NCBI RefSeq assembly: GCF_900074925.1
Contig: NW_019716264.1
Coordinates: 1-64,000, forward strand
DNA length: 64,000 nt
Source: Ramularia collo-cygni
Taxonomy: Eukaryota > Ascomycota > Dothideomycetes > Mycosphaerellales > Mycosphaerellaceae
Direction: 5' to 3'
Numbering within the stretch: the stretch's first letter is position 1; every line of letters starts with the position of its first letter. Both the position numbers and the translations under genes were made by a program. The notes under the pieces were generated by a model. That model worked only from the letters and a program-made list of their open reading frames with translations. It was not told the origin of the DNA and searched no databases. Below are positions 34,101 through 45,375 of this stretch, piece after piece.

Positions 34101-34842
34101 ATGAGAGCGAATATCTTGCCGAAGACATCTTCAAAAGCCACAATCTTTCTGAGGTCTTCATTCGCTCCGCTAGTAAGGTCGACGAGCAACAATAGTCCCG
34201 CATTTCGTACAGCATCTCGTCCATCATCCAGCACGCCCACCAATCTCGAAGTTCCCAACGGTGCAGAAAGTATGCACTCTTGCAATCGCTCGGGTCTTGC
34301 GACACAGACGGCAGAAAGTAGCTGTACGCTGTACAACCGGGAATAGTAATCGGCGTAGGGACTGGTAGGATCGAGCAAGTTCAGGAGCATCACGATGTTG
34401 TCTTGGCGCTGGCATTAGCTTAGCTCTTGCCTTTCTAATGAAGTATGATTTGTGGTGACGGAGGACATACCATTGAGAACTCATCTGCCAGGAACAATGC
34501 AATCTCGTCACCAGCCTCTGGCGAGCTCGAGTCGGGGTTGAATAGCATGAGTAGAGTTTCAAGAATCAGACGAATCGTGTCAATATCGCCGCCCTCTTGA
34601 CTTCGACGGGTCTCGCCATCCTGACTCCCAGCGGAGCTTGCATCTCCCAGTCCATCTCGCTTGAGCGTTGATATGAGCTCTCGTAAGGAGCCACTGGCGA
34701 CAGATGCGGGATACTGTTTGGCAAAACTTCGTAGGCCCAAGATCGCGGCGCGTCGGTCTTCAAGGAGTGTCGCGGACTGCAGGCGGCCACTGAGCGTGTC
34801 AATGGTCGCCGTGGCCGTTTGTAAAGGTGGTGTCTTGAGCAT
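31145..34842 (-). CDS. USO1: vesicle-tethering protein Uso1/p115
   Basis: Exons are 34842-34471 and 34408-31145, giving 1211 residues. The 62-bp intron has donor gtatgt and acceptor ccag and joins DEFSM to RQDNIVMLLNLL, a strongly conserved junction in this family. The protein tethers ER-derived vesicles to the Golgi. The armadillo-like globular head covers about residues 1-690 (for example LLANLIKGSASNQTMFRESG). A long parallel coiled coil follows, then an acidic tail of Asp/Glu repeats, as in Uso1 and p115. The coiled coil contains three 14-residue units (core EKERD, AAK) and four 21-residue units (core KLEADVA, EKAAKE). The start is a conserved family N-terminus, MLKTPPLQTATATIDTLSGR. Confidence 0.93.
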
Positions 34843-35345
34843 TGTGGAATCGTGGGTCGTGAATCCCCGGACCAGGTGTGATTATCTCATGGTAGGAAAC
34901 CGCGCGATGCGACGTGATATCGTGACTGTCGTAGTTTCAATCCAGCACGTGTTTTCAAAGATTCAACGCGTTGTGATGTCTCTGTGCAATAAGGCCCTCG
35001 GTGTCCTGAGCCAAAAGTTCCAGTGACCATCGACCCCGGAATCCCGGGATTCTTTTCGGCCGCTGCCGCGTCTAGAAGTGAACCCTTCAACTTCTTCGCC
35101 TCCACGACGTGCTGCATTCCTCTTTCATCGCCAACTACGCGCCGGCAGCCTTGTCAACTTCTCTGCCCGGCCTCCGATACGACCTGACCTGCCATATTAA
35201 TCTCAGGGACGGAAATCCTGTAGCTCCTGTGTAGACGCCACGAATCGAAGCAGAAAGTGAGCCTCGAGGAGCTCGCGCTGACTGACCCCAATCGCCTTTC
35301 TCACCTGGACGTACATCTCGATCCTTATCGCATCCACCGTCCAAG
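34843..35345. other. divergent promoter region, USO1 and RAT1
   Basis: 503 bp between two divergent start codons. No extra gene is seen. Confidence 0.5.
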
Positions 35346-38300
35346 ATGGGTGTTCCGGCGCTGTTTAGNTGGCTCAGCAAGAAATACCCAAAGATCATTT
35401 CACCCGTCGTCGAGGAGCAGGCCCGCGAGGTCGAGAACGACGATGGCACGACCACCACCATTCCGATCGATGCGCGCGGGCCCAATCCAAATGGCGAGGA
35501 GATGGACAATTTATACCTAGACATGAATGGTATCGTCCATCCATGTTCGCATCCCGAAGACCGTCCTGCGCCTGAGACGGAGGAGGAGATGATGATAGCA
35601 GTGTTCGAGTACACGGAACGCGTCGTAAACATGGTGCGCCCGCGCAAACTCTTGATGATCGCTGTGGATGGTGTGGCTCCCCGTGCCAAAATGAACCAGC
35701 AGCGCAGTCGGCGTTTCCGCAGCGCACAGGAAGCGGCGGAGAAGGACGCCGAGGCGGCGGAGTTCCACCGTCGCATGGTTGCCAATGGCGAGCGTGTCGA
35801 TGAAGGCCACGCGCTGAAAAAGACGTGGGACTCCAATTCCATCACGCCCGGCACTCCCTTCATGGACTTGCTCGCGGCCAGCTTGCGATACTGGGTCAGC
35901 TACAAATTGTCTACGGACCCTGCTTGGGAGAAGCTGAAGGTTGTAATCTCTGATGCCACTGTACCCGGCGAAGGTGAGCATAAGATCATGAACTTTGTGC
36001 GATCTCAGCGCAGTTCGCCTGATCACGATCCAAACTCCAGGTAAGTCTACTGTTACATCTCTTTCTGCCGCACAGCTCTAGCTCTCGCTGCTCAAGAAGA
36101 CCCTTCCCATTCACCGAAATGCAATGTCGATTTCTCTGCTAACACGCATAGACACGTCATGTACGGTCTGGATGCCGATCTGATCATGTTGGGCATTGCA
36201 ACTCACGAGCCCCACTTCCGTATCCTTCGCGAAGACNTCTTCGCAAACGACACCAAGCCCGGTCATTGCCGAAAGTGCAATCAGCCTGGTCATATGGCTG
36301 CAAATTGCCAAGGCCTGGTGAAGCCGGACGAGAACGTGGTCAAACCACCGAAGCCATTCATCTGGCTCNACGTCGGTATTCTACGCGAGTATCTTGCAGT
36401 TGAAATGAGTGTACCCGACCAAGGCTTCCGTTTCGACTTGGAGCGCGCACTGGACGACTGGGTTTTTATGTGTTTCTTCGTTGGAAATGATTTCTTGCCA
36501 CACCTGCCATCGCTTGACATTCGCGAGGATGGTATCGACACGCTAATTGCTATATGGCGCGACAACATTCCCGTCATGGGTGGGTACGTGACCAAGGACG
36601 GTCACGTAGATCTTGCGCGAGCGCAGTTGATCCTCGCCGGGCTCGCAAAGCAGGAAGATGCCATCTTCAAGCGGAGAAGAGAGACAGAAGTGAGAACTGC
36701 GGCTCGAAATAAGGNGCGCGATGAGCGTGAGAACAGGGGGAACAAAAGGGCGCGTTGGTCGAATGGTGGTGCTCCAACAGGCTTCGACGAGACTATTGTG
36801 AGAAGAGGTCCGAAAGGAGGCATCATCAGAGGCGAAGCCGCCCCCGACCCGAATGCACTGCCAACATTCGCTCCTGGTGCTGCACAGACCAAGAGTGACC
36901 CTCGCTACACCGCTGGTCTGACCCACGCAGATGTTGTTGGTGGAAAGGCCGCACTCGACAAGGCGAACCAGGACAACCGGTCTGCTGCCGCTGTGTTGCG
37001 AGAGAAACTTCTGGGCAGCAAGAAGCCTGCCGACAACCAGAAGGCTGGGGTTGAGGCTCTCTTTGCTAGTGGCGGTGCTGATGGCGGCAGCCAACCCTCT
37101 CCCGTGCTCGGCAAGCGCGCTCGCGATATGGTCGACGACGCCGCGGCGGACGAAGCTAGCTCGAATCCATCTACACCTGGCCGCAATACCCCGGACAAGG
37201 AGATCGCGGACCCCCTCAACCGGGGAACCTCCGGTGCTTTGGGTGGCAATTCCAAGAACACTAGCGAAGAAATGCCCGAGGATACTGTCAAACTGTGGGA
37301 GGATGGCTATCAGGGCCGTTACTATGAACAGAAGTTTCACGTCTCACCACATGACATTGAGTTCCGCCATTCAGTTGCACGATGCTACGTTGAGGGCCTC
37401 GCGTGGGTCTTGTTATATTATTTCCAGGGCTGTCCTTCGTGGACATGGTACTATCCTCATCACTACGCACCCTTCGCTGCCGATTTCGTGGATATGGAGA
37501 AGCAAGTCGTCAACTTCGAGAAGGGAAAGCCTTTCCACCCCTACGAGCAGCTGATGGGTGTCATGCCTGCAGCATCAAACCACACCTTGCCCGCCGTCTT
37601 CCACCCGTTAATGACGGAAGACGACAGTCCCATCAAGGAATTCTACCCGGAAGACTTCGAAGTGGATCTCAACGGCAAGAAGTTCGCGTGGCAAGGCGTA
37701 GCTCTGCTTCCTTTTATTGATGAGAAGAAGCTGCTGGATGCCATGGCGACCAAATATCCACTTCTGTCAAAGGATGAACAGCGACGGAATGCTTTCGGCG
37801 AAGAAGCATTGATTTTCAGTACGAAACATCCACTCTACCACGACGTCGTGTCAAACTTTTACGGCAAGAAAGCCACAGAGGGAAAGTTCAAGATCAATGC
37901 CAAGGTATCCGAGGGTCTCTCAGGCAAGGCCTCAAAGGACGAATCTTATGTCCCTAATTCGGAGCTTAAGTTCCCTTTCCCGACCAGTGACGAACAAGAT
38001 CATCAGTTTGGTGATTTGGAAATGGATGAGAGTGTGAAAATCTCCTATCACATGCCTGTTCTGAAGAGCGTTCACAAATCAATGCTGCTCCCTGGCGTTA
38101 AGTTTTCAGAGCCTGTGCTAGACTANAACGACGTTGAGACGACGCGGAACCGTGCAAACAAGTCTGGGCGTAGTTTCGGTGGGGTGCAGCTATCACAGCA
38201 TGGTGACAGGTCAGATGGTCGTCGCATCAACTATGCCGCAGGGGATAGGGGAGGACACAACAACAACAACAACCGAGGTGGTTATGGCGGAAATGGATAT

Positions 38301-38720
38301 GGAGGAAATGGTGGCTACGGCGGTCGCGGAAATGATCAATACGCAAGCCGCGCTGCTGAGGCACTCTCTAACCTGCCACCACACCTCGCTGCACAGGCAG
38401 CGCAGCACGGCGTTTACCCACCACAGCAAGGCGGAGGCAGACCTCCCCCGGGCTACCCTCCCTTGCCTCCACAGGGCTACCCTCCGGCAAACTATGGACA
38501 AGGCCGAGGTCCACCACCTCCTCCGCAGAACGGATACGGCGGCCATCAGAATGGCTACGGGGGACGCGGTGGATACGGGGGAGGACAGGGCACTTATGAC
38601 CAACGCGGTGGCTACAACCAGGGCTATGGCGGTGGCGGTGGCGGAGGCTATGGACAAGATTCGAATGGCTACAGCTATCAGGGCGGCCGGGGAGGTGGCC
38701 GTGGTGGTCGACGCTACTAG
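35346..38720 (+). CDS. RAT1: 5'-3' exoribonuclease 2 (Rat1/Xrn2)
   Basis: Exons are 35346-36040 and 36152-38720, giving 1087 residues. The 111-bp intron (gtaagt to catag) restores the junction SRHVMYGLDADL. It is the nuclear nuclease that degrades uncapped RNA and drives Pol II termination (torpedo mechanism), usually with Rai1. Landmarks are the N-terminus MGVPALF, the acidic active-site motif LYLDMNGIVHPC, VDGVAPRAKMNQQRSRRFRS, the conserved GEGEHKIMNF and YGLDADLIML, and a CCHC zinc knuckle CRKCNQPGHMAANC, typical of fungal Rat1. The second conserved block includes CPSWTWYYPHHYAPFAAD. The C-terminus is a low-complexity Gly/Tyr/Arg/Pro region. Four codons contain an 'n', none breaking the frame. 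Confidence 0.96.
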
Positions 38721-39338
38721 GTGCTCCCAGCTCTTGACCACTGGCTCGATGAAAAGGTACGCTGAGGGGCGCAGGATCTCGGAGTGATGTACTGTAGTAA
38801 GGTAGTATTTGAAGATGCTTCGAGAGACAGATTGAAAGTGACTGCTTTGCGATGCAGCTGTGTGCAAGATTCCACGGGTTTTACCGAGTCACAATTTATG
38901 GGTCGGCTGTGTTGAATGGTGATTACAGGATTGAATATGCCCGTCCACATTTAGCAAGCAGGAAAAGAACATTCCGTGGACTTCATGTTCCTTCCGCATA
39001 AGGGATGGAGAAGTTGAAAGTTGCCGGCTCTCGTAGTGCCAGGCAGTGAATCGACAACTCCGCTCGCCAACTGGTGGCTACGAGAAACAGAATCGAACTA
39101 TATCTCGGAGACGGAGAGCCAGGTGTCTCACCGAAAAATGTCATATTCATCGTGTTGCTGTTGCATCTGCCTCCATCGATTTAATCCGAAGTCCCGCAAA
39201 TTAGAGTTTGAGATCGCCGTTCCAGGTACATTAGCCTCCTCTCTGCGCGTCGACCCTTTCTCGCTGCGACCTCGCGCGTCTTCAAGTGCATGCCATAGCT
39301 CTATCAACTCACCGGAGCGTCCGGACAACTCAAGACAG
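38721..39338. other. intergenic, promoter of the phosphatase gene
   Basis: 618 bp. The frame of the downstream gene stays open upstream to about 39021, but the mitochondrial-type start at 39339 is preferred. Nothing else is seen. Confidence 0.45.
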
Positions 39339-41199
39339 ATGTGGTCGCGAACAATCCGAGCGGCAAGAATCCAGCTAAGACAGGCTCCCCGATTTTCATG
39401 CCTCAAGAGAAACATCACTGGACAGCAACACCCTCCGGTGCCACATACGACCTACTTTCAACAACCGCCGCCTCAACCTCCCAAAAGACCGCGAAGAATA
39501 CTGCGAAATGTTCTGTGGAGCACCTTGTGTTTCTCAGTCGGAGCTGTCACGGTTCTCGCTGTGCTTGAAATTCCGTCAGATTTGTTGTCCGAGTTGCAAA
39601 GTATGTTCTACCATCTCAAGTCTGANCCGTGGAAATTAATGTTGCTAATTTATGATGCAGACGAAGGGGAGGCCGCCGAAAAGATCCAAGAGGCTTTGAT
39701 TGCAGGTGCTAATGATGCTGCTGCTCGGCATGTAAGTTGGATCTCTGAAACGATCATGGACCTCACGCATGCATACAGATCCCCTGAGATCATGCTAGGA
39801 CATCGGAGATGAATTCGAGATACTGAACTGTACGAGACACTGCTAATCAAGCCATTTGTGCAGGTGCCGCCATTAGATGCCGAGCATGCTACCGAGCTTT
39901 TACTTGCTCGCTCCGGTTTCTCTGTCACACCAACAGCCGTTGCCCACACTGTAACGTCGCCTTCTAATCAACCCTGCGAGGATACATGGTCCAGCGGTGC
40001 CTACAACTTTTTCAATGACCAGACCAGAGATTGGTACGAGTGGGCCGTTTTTGATGGTCATGCCGGACCACGCACCTCGCAGTATCTCAAGGACTTCCTA
40101 CCCACGATTGTTGGCGAGCATTTGTGGGACGCAAAGTGCATGGACCAGCCGAATGAAGCTCGGATCGTCAGCACGATCAAGAAGGCTTTTCAAACCATCG
40201 ATCATGCAATCGTTGGAGAGGCCGGCAACCGCTTGCAGATGGGAGGGCCTCTCGCGGAGATGGTGGCAACTGGCGCCGCAGCGTTCTCTGGTTCTTGTGC
40301 GATCTTGGCATTATACGACCCCGTTCGATCGTTACTACGCATTGCAAATGTGGGAGACTCGAGAGCTGTTTTGGGGCGGTGGGATTCCATTGGACAGAGA
40401 TACGTGGCCGTGCCCCTTTCTGTTGACCATACAGGTTTCAACCAAAACGAAGTGGAACGTATTGCGCGCGAGCATCCCGGAGAAGAGGGAATTGTTGACC
40501 CCAAGACAGGCCGTGTGTTTGGCCTAGCGATATCGAGAGCTTTTGGGGATGCAAGATGGAAATGGAAGGAAGAGTTGACGAGAATGGCGCAAGAGAAGTT
40601 TTTCGGCCCAGCTCCGCGACCTAACGGAGTAGTCAAGACTCCACCATATATCACCGCGGAGCCAGAAGTTACGACGACCAAGATTAATACCGCACCGGGT
40701 CACCCGGATTTCTTGATCATGGCCAGTGATGGCCTGTGGGACAATCTATCGTCGGATGATGCTGTAACTTGTGTACAGCAATGGCTGGACAAGAACAGAC
40801 CAGAAGCTTTTCTAGACGAGAATGCAGGGAGCACCCAGTGGAACGGTACGATTTCCTGGTTCGAAGTCAATCGATGATGCTGACGTTACTTTAGAACTCG
40901 TCCGACGGAGAAATTCTGGCCTTCCCCCAACATTCACAAGCGCCAGTGACCTGGAAGCTGGAGACGACACATGGTGGGACGAGGAAGAGAGATGTCTGAA
41001 GTGGAAATCGTCTCCTAAGTACTTTGTCAACGAGGACGACCATGCCGCGGTTCACCTTGTGAAGAACGCTCTGGGCGGAAAGCGAAGAGATCTGTTCGAG
41101 GGGGTCATGAGCGTTCAATCGCCGTATTCTAGAAACGTGAGAGATGATATCACTGTTCATGTGATATTCTTTGGGGTTAAAACACCGGTCAAGCCGTGA
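39339..41199 (+). CDS. mitochondrial PP2C phosphatase, pyruvate dehydrogenase phosphatase type
   Basis: Exons are 39339-39600, 39661-39731, 39864-40845 and 40895-41199, giving 539 residues. Introns of 60, 132 and 49 bp all keep frame. The N-terminus (MWSRTIRAARIQLRQ) is basic and amphipathic like a mitochondrial presequence. A single membrane segment follows (NVLWSTLCFSVGAVTVLAVL). PP2C metal-binding and core motifs are WAVFDGHAG, GSCAILAL, NVGDSRAVLG and ASDGLWDNLSSDDAV, ending with RDDITVHVIFF. The layout matches fungal Ptc5/Ptc6-like enzymes that dephosphorylate and activate pyruvate dehydrogenase E1-alpha. An ATG further upstream in the same frame (39021) would hide the presequence, so I do not favour it. 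Confidence 0.9.
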
Positions 41200-41702
41200 A
41201 ATGAGACGATCTGAGGGAGCAGATGTGGTCACGGGGCCGCTGGCGAGGGGTCAGAGGTTGTTGAGCTGAGGAGGAGTACATTCGTTGGTTTGGGAGCTTC
41301 TTGATGGAATGGAAGCCGAGACATTCCAACAAATTGCTCTTACAACGCAATCGCTGTTTCTAGGCCAATGAAAGGTACTAGCAGTGTTGTTCGCCGAACT
41401 ACAGTGCGATTCAGTCGAAACCTGGCTCTCGAATGTAGTCCCGAAATCGATCGATTGGACGGTCCATACTCTCGCGGCCTGAATAGTCCATCATATTGTG
41501 CTAATATTCCCAAAACATGCCTGTGTCGATCGAAAATTCGAAATCCGACTTCTTCTTTTACTTTTGACGAAGTGAATGACTAGCCGGACTTAGCGGTGTT
41601 TAGAAGCACGGCTCGCTCAAGCTCCATCATCAAACACCGAGCTCTCAAACTATTGCATCCATCTTCGCCTTCTCTCCTCACCGCTACCACCACACATCCA
41701 CA
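41200..41702. other. intergenic, promoter of the COP9 subunit gene
   Basis: 503 bp. Short frames only. The last 60 bp are a pyrimidine/CA-rich leader typical of fungal 5' UTRs. Confidence 0.45.
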
Positions 41703-42643
41703 ATGGACCAGACGCGCGCCATCAACGCGCTCGCACCCTTTGTGGCCCTCGCCAAATCGGCCAATTCACCCCGCGCCGCCGCCGATCTCGTCGCGCAGGC
41801 CACCTCCGCCGCCAACACATACGTCTTCGCCGAGCTGCTGCAACAACCCAATGTGCAGGCGCTGGCAGGTCAAGAGCAATATGGAAACTTCTACACGCTG
41901 CTCGAGCTTTTCGNCTGGGGAACGTGGGAGGACTATAAGAGTGAGTATACTTTCATCCAAAAAGGCCATTTCACATGTGACAGCCCGTTGATATTTATAC
42001 AGACGCATCCGCTTCTCTTCCCCCGCTCTCTGACACACAAGCTCAGAAGCTCCGTCTACTCTCCCTCCTCACATTGGCCTCCCAAAAGTCCGATTCGCCT
42101 TCCACTGGATCAACCCTCAGCTATCAGTCCCTCTGCACCCGCCTAGACCTTGCCTCGCCCGTCGAGCTGGAGCAGCTCATCACAACCGCTCTCTATAGCG
42201 ATCTCATCACCGGTACTCTCAATCCCGCCGCTCAGACGATCAACATCACATCTGTCGCGCCTCTCCGAGACCTGGCACCGGGCAGTGTGCAGTCCATGAT
42301 CGCCGAACTTGCAGCCTGGAGCGGACGCTGCGATGCAATGCTGGTGGGTCTTGATGCCGAGATTAAGAAGGTCAAGAACGAGTCAGAAAAGCGTGCGAAG
42401 CAGGAAGCTAGAGCAGAGCGGCAGGTCAAGGGAGTGACGGATGAGGCGGAGAAGGGAGGCAACTCGGGCAAGACGATGGCTCCGGCAGCTCCCAGTCGAA
42501 CGGGTCACAACACACGCAACGCCTTTAAGCGGGAGGTGTCGAATGAGGAGTACAGCGACGACGACGACGATGTCATGGACCTGGATAGTGGGACTACGAG
42601 TAAGAAGAAGGGAGGTCTGAAGGGATACTTTTCCAAGCGATAG
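41703..42643 (+). CDS. COP9 signalosome subunit 7 (PCI domain)
   Basis: Exons are 41703-41940 and 42003-42643, giving 292 residues. The 62-bp intron (gtgagt to atacag) joins WEDYK to NASASLPPLS and keeps the family pattern. The COP9 signalosome removes NEDD8 from cullins and controls development and secondary metabolism in filamentous fungi. The N-terminal helices (FAELLQQPNVQAL, then FYTLLELF) and the winged-helix part of the PCI domain (QKLRLLSLLTLA, YQSLCTRLDL, VELEQLITTALYSDLITG) match Csn7/CsnG. A charged C-terminal helix leads to an acidic/basic tail ending in KGYFSKR. One codon contains an 'n'. Confidence 0.9.
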
Positions 42644-43148
42644 GGTGGCTTGGGACAACCCTCTCAGTAAAGTAGTCTCGAGAAATGATGCTGTGACTGC
42701 GGGAAAACGAGAAGTCGCGGTCGAGGCGAAGAGAAACAACGGGCGACGAAGAGCGTCGGAGACATAGGCCGCGGAGGCCACGAATATACAGCAGAATAGC
42801 GCGACCTGCTGCATCTACGGATGCGAGGCACTCTGCATCATTACGAGATATCGAAGAAATGACATATGAAGAGCTTTCCATGTGGTTGGAGAGACTACTC
42901 GCCATTTCTGGGACCAGACATTGGCTCTGAGTGAAGATGCGCTGAATGCTGTTTGAACCCCGTCCAAGCAGCAATCATTGCAATGCGTATGGAAATGCCG
43001 GGTGTCAGTCGAGCTGGGTTCAATCAGTTGACAATCATGCCTGCCTGGCAAAATACGCGGTGGCGGGTAAAGAACAATATGATGTTCTGTCCAGAACGAA
43101 TGACAGCATTATGTTAGATTGGCCTGGTTCCATTCTATCCTTATCCCT
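42644..43148. other. convergent intergenic region
   Basis: 505 bp between two convergent stop codons. The antisense frames seen here carry no recognisable content. Confidence 0.45.
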
Positions 43149-43637
43149 CTACCAAGGCTCCGCCTTTGGTATCAGCGGCACCGCTTCCCTCTCCTCTCCT
43201 TCACCCGCATCATCCTGCTCGTCTTTCCTTGGATCCGCACCGACTTCGCCATTCTTCTTCCGTACCCTATGACTCGCCCGATTCCATCCAAATCTCGCCA
43301 TAGCCCACAACAGTCCCACGCCAGCACCACCGAGAATTCCCGTCGGCGCAATCAAAAACGCAGCACCGCTCGCCACAGATCCGATTGCCGTTCCGCTGAT
43401 TGCAGCGACTATCGCGCCAATGGCTGCGTATTTGGCATATCGAACGATTCGCCAGAAGAGGAAGACGGTGATGTAGCGGAGACTGCGGAGGAAGGCGCGG
43501 GTGCGGAGCTGGGTTGGCTGCGGTGAGGTTTTCGGGTCAATCATGAATTGGATGTGTTTCTTTGCCGTGGAGAGGCGGGTGTTTTGGTTGGGAGATGCAT
43601 TGCCGTGAGCGGGCTCGATGGCTGTGGAGTCCGCCAT
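43149..43637 (-). CDS. small membrane protein of unknown function
   Basis: An intronless frame of 162 residues. A polar N-terminus of about 55 residues leads to a hydrophobic region with two likely membrane segments: YAAIGAIVAAISGTAIGSVA, and a Gly/Ala-rich stretch with APTGILGGAGVGLLWAM. A basic, then acidic, C-terminal tail follows (residues about 125-162). Amino-acid use is natural, and the ATG is preceded by a leader and separated from neighbours by normal intergenic DNA, so it is probably a real gene. I do not recognise the family. A mitochondrial or ER membrane location is possible but cannot be decided. Confidence 0.65.
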   Translation of the reverse strand: MADSTAIEPAHGNASPNQNTRLSTAKKHIQFMIDPKTSPQPTQLRTRAFLRSLRYITVFLFWRIVRYAKYAAIGAIVAAISGTAIGSVASGAAFLIAPTGILGGAGVGLLWAMARFGWNRASHRVRKKNGEVGADPRKDEQDDAGEGEEREAVPLIPKAEPW

Positions 43638-44594
43638 TGATGCTGTTGATGAGGACGAGGTAAAGTGAATTCGAGACAGGGATTTCGGGTCAAGGAAAAA
43701 GGATTATCCGCGCATCGACTGCGGTNTGCATGAAATGGCGGCTGATTTCCGTTCTTCTATATTTCAACTTGGTATATTGGATTGTAAGTCTTCGCAAGTC
43801 TTCACATGCAGCAATGCCAACAGAAGTCATGTCTCTCCGTGTGTGGCTCCAGCCCACTTAGCGGCTGCCATGCTCATCCCTCAACTCCTCGTCTTCTGAC
43901 GTTTTGAATACTATCGTCGTCGTAATGGTGTTTGAGAATTTGTGTTGGATGCGTACGACCTCCAAGCCTTGTGTCTTCTTCTCAACGCGGTCATCTTAGT
44001 GCGAGGGACCACATAATTGGGCCTTTCCAGGCATTGTGAGGTAGGGCAGTGCATGTAGAGGAGATGGAAGGGGGAAAGTGTGTCTGATGTAAAATAGAGC
44101 GTTGCTTACGGTGTGAAAGTCACTATAAGGCNGTAGTAAGTGATGTGACATGAGTTGAAGGCTTAGGCACACTTTCTTTCATGTCTGAGCAAGGNACCGA
44201 CTGGACCTGGCCGTTACCAGAGTCTGTCGATCATTGATACCCTTGACTGTGTCAGAATCATTGTAAAGTAGCTCTACGGAGAAGTTGCAGAGGGTAGCAT
44301 CATCACCGACATCACTTGGGCTGTCAAAGCATTTGATGGGGTGGTGACCTTAGCTTGAAAGCGGAAGTCTTTCTTCCACCATGCACGCGGCTCTGTTGTC
44401 TCAGATGTGCTCGCCCTAGACTCACGATCTTTGGGATTGCAGAACAGACGTTCTGAATTTAGGGTTCCAGCTTGACCGTCAGCCGTACGCAGAGCAATAA
44501 TGCATTCGCCCACGAGTTATGGCAGCGTCCAAGGTGCTTCGTCGGCAGGCGACACTCGTGTAAGTGCTTAATTTCGCCTTTGAACAAAAAGGCC
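43638..44594. other. intergenic, possible lost methyltransferase region
   Basis: 957 bp with two 'n' bases. It lies directly 3' of the PRMT3-like zinc-finger gene on its strand, where a methyltransferase domain would be expected, but no SAM-binding motif was found. A 79-codon minus-strand frame (44274-44513) has no recognisable content. Confidence 0.45.
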
Positions 44595-45144
44595 TCATGC
44601 CTTACGCTCGTCACCAGCCTCTGCATCGTCTCCATCTACCGCCAATGGGGTATCATCCAGCTCATCCAATCCGAACAGTAAGGCATCGTCCTCCAAGGTA
44701 GGCTGAAGATACTTGTCGTCGGCCCACAAAGTAGGATCGCTCACATCAGGCTTCTCCTTTCCAGCTTTGACTTCAGCTCGGATGTAGTTCACCAGCTTGA
44801 TGCTGGAATAAAAGTCCAATTCTATAGTTGTCTTAGTATGAAGATGGGCGGTGAAATGGTTTGGTTTACCTACTGTGTTGTTGCTGGATGGCGACAAAAT
44901 CAAAGCCCAACTTGTCTTTGCAATGTTCAATCATCGCTTTGGCTGATGGGAACTTTTCATCGGTAAGTAAGCATTGGATGCTTACGGGCTCCGAGTCGTC
45001 TTCAACATCATCCCATCCTTCCGAGTCTGGTTTGATGTCGAAAGGCTCCTCGCTTCCGCTATCTGAGTAATCGTCTTCCGGAGGTGGGCCTTCGACTTCG
45101 CCCGCACTGTTCCTCATACGCCATCCGTGGGGAAGTTCCGGCAT
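44595..45144 (-). CDS. PRMT3-type N-terminal zinc-finger module without methyltransferase
   Basis: Exons are 45144-44874 and 44821-44595, giving 165 residues. The 52-bp intron (gtaggt to ctatag) joins AIQQQH to KLDFYSSIKLVNYIR. An acidic N-terminus (EGWDDVEDDSE) leads to the C2H2 finger of protein arginine methyltransferase 3: CLLTDEKFPSAKAMIEHCK, ending near DFVAIQ. The conserved helix region follows (NYIRAEVKAGK, DDKYLQPTLEDDALLFGLDEL), which in PRMT3 leads on to the catalytic domain. Here the frame stops about 17 residues later. In full-length PRMT3 this finger binds ribosomal protein substrate (Rps2). A donor-like gtaagg sits just before the stop, but no catalytic exon was found downstream. 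It could be a truncated relic or a stand-alone finger. Confidence 0.7.
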
Positions 45145-45375
45145 TGTGCAGCGGTAGATTGAAGTCTCACAATAAAATGTTCGTCAGGATGTTAAATTCT
45201 CGTTTCGCATCCGGCTCCGACTCCGGCTGATAGGCACAGATAAAATAAGCTTTGTGGCTCCACCGCTAGCAGGCACGTCATCCGCGGACCAGAATGCTGA
45301 GCACCACCTTTGCGATGGCCGCCTCTTCCTTCTCACCCACTCCTACGCAAGTAGTGAGAGACGGGAGCTCTGCAG

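Noticed and set aside
36543..37340. 265-codon minus-strand frame
   Set aside because: Antisense to Rat1 coding sequence, with no recognisable domains.
38134..38867. Frames of about 217 codons on both strands
   Set aside because: Both overlap the Gly-rich C-terminus of Rat1, in a shifted plus frame and in antisense.
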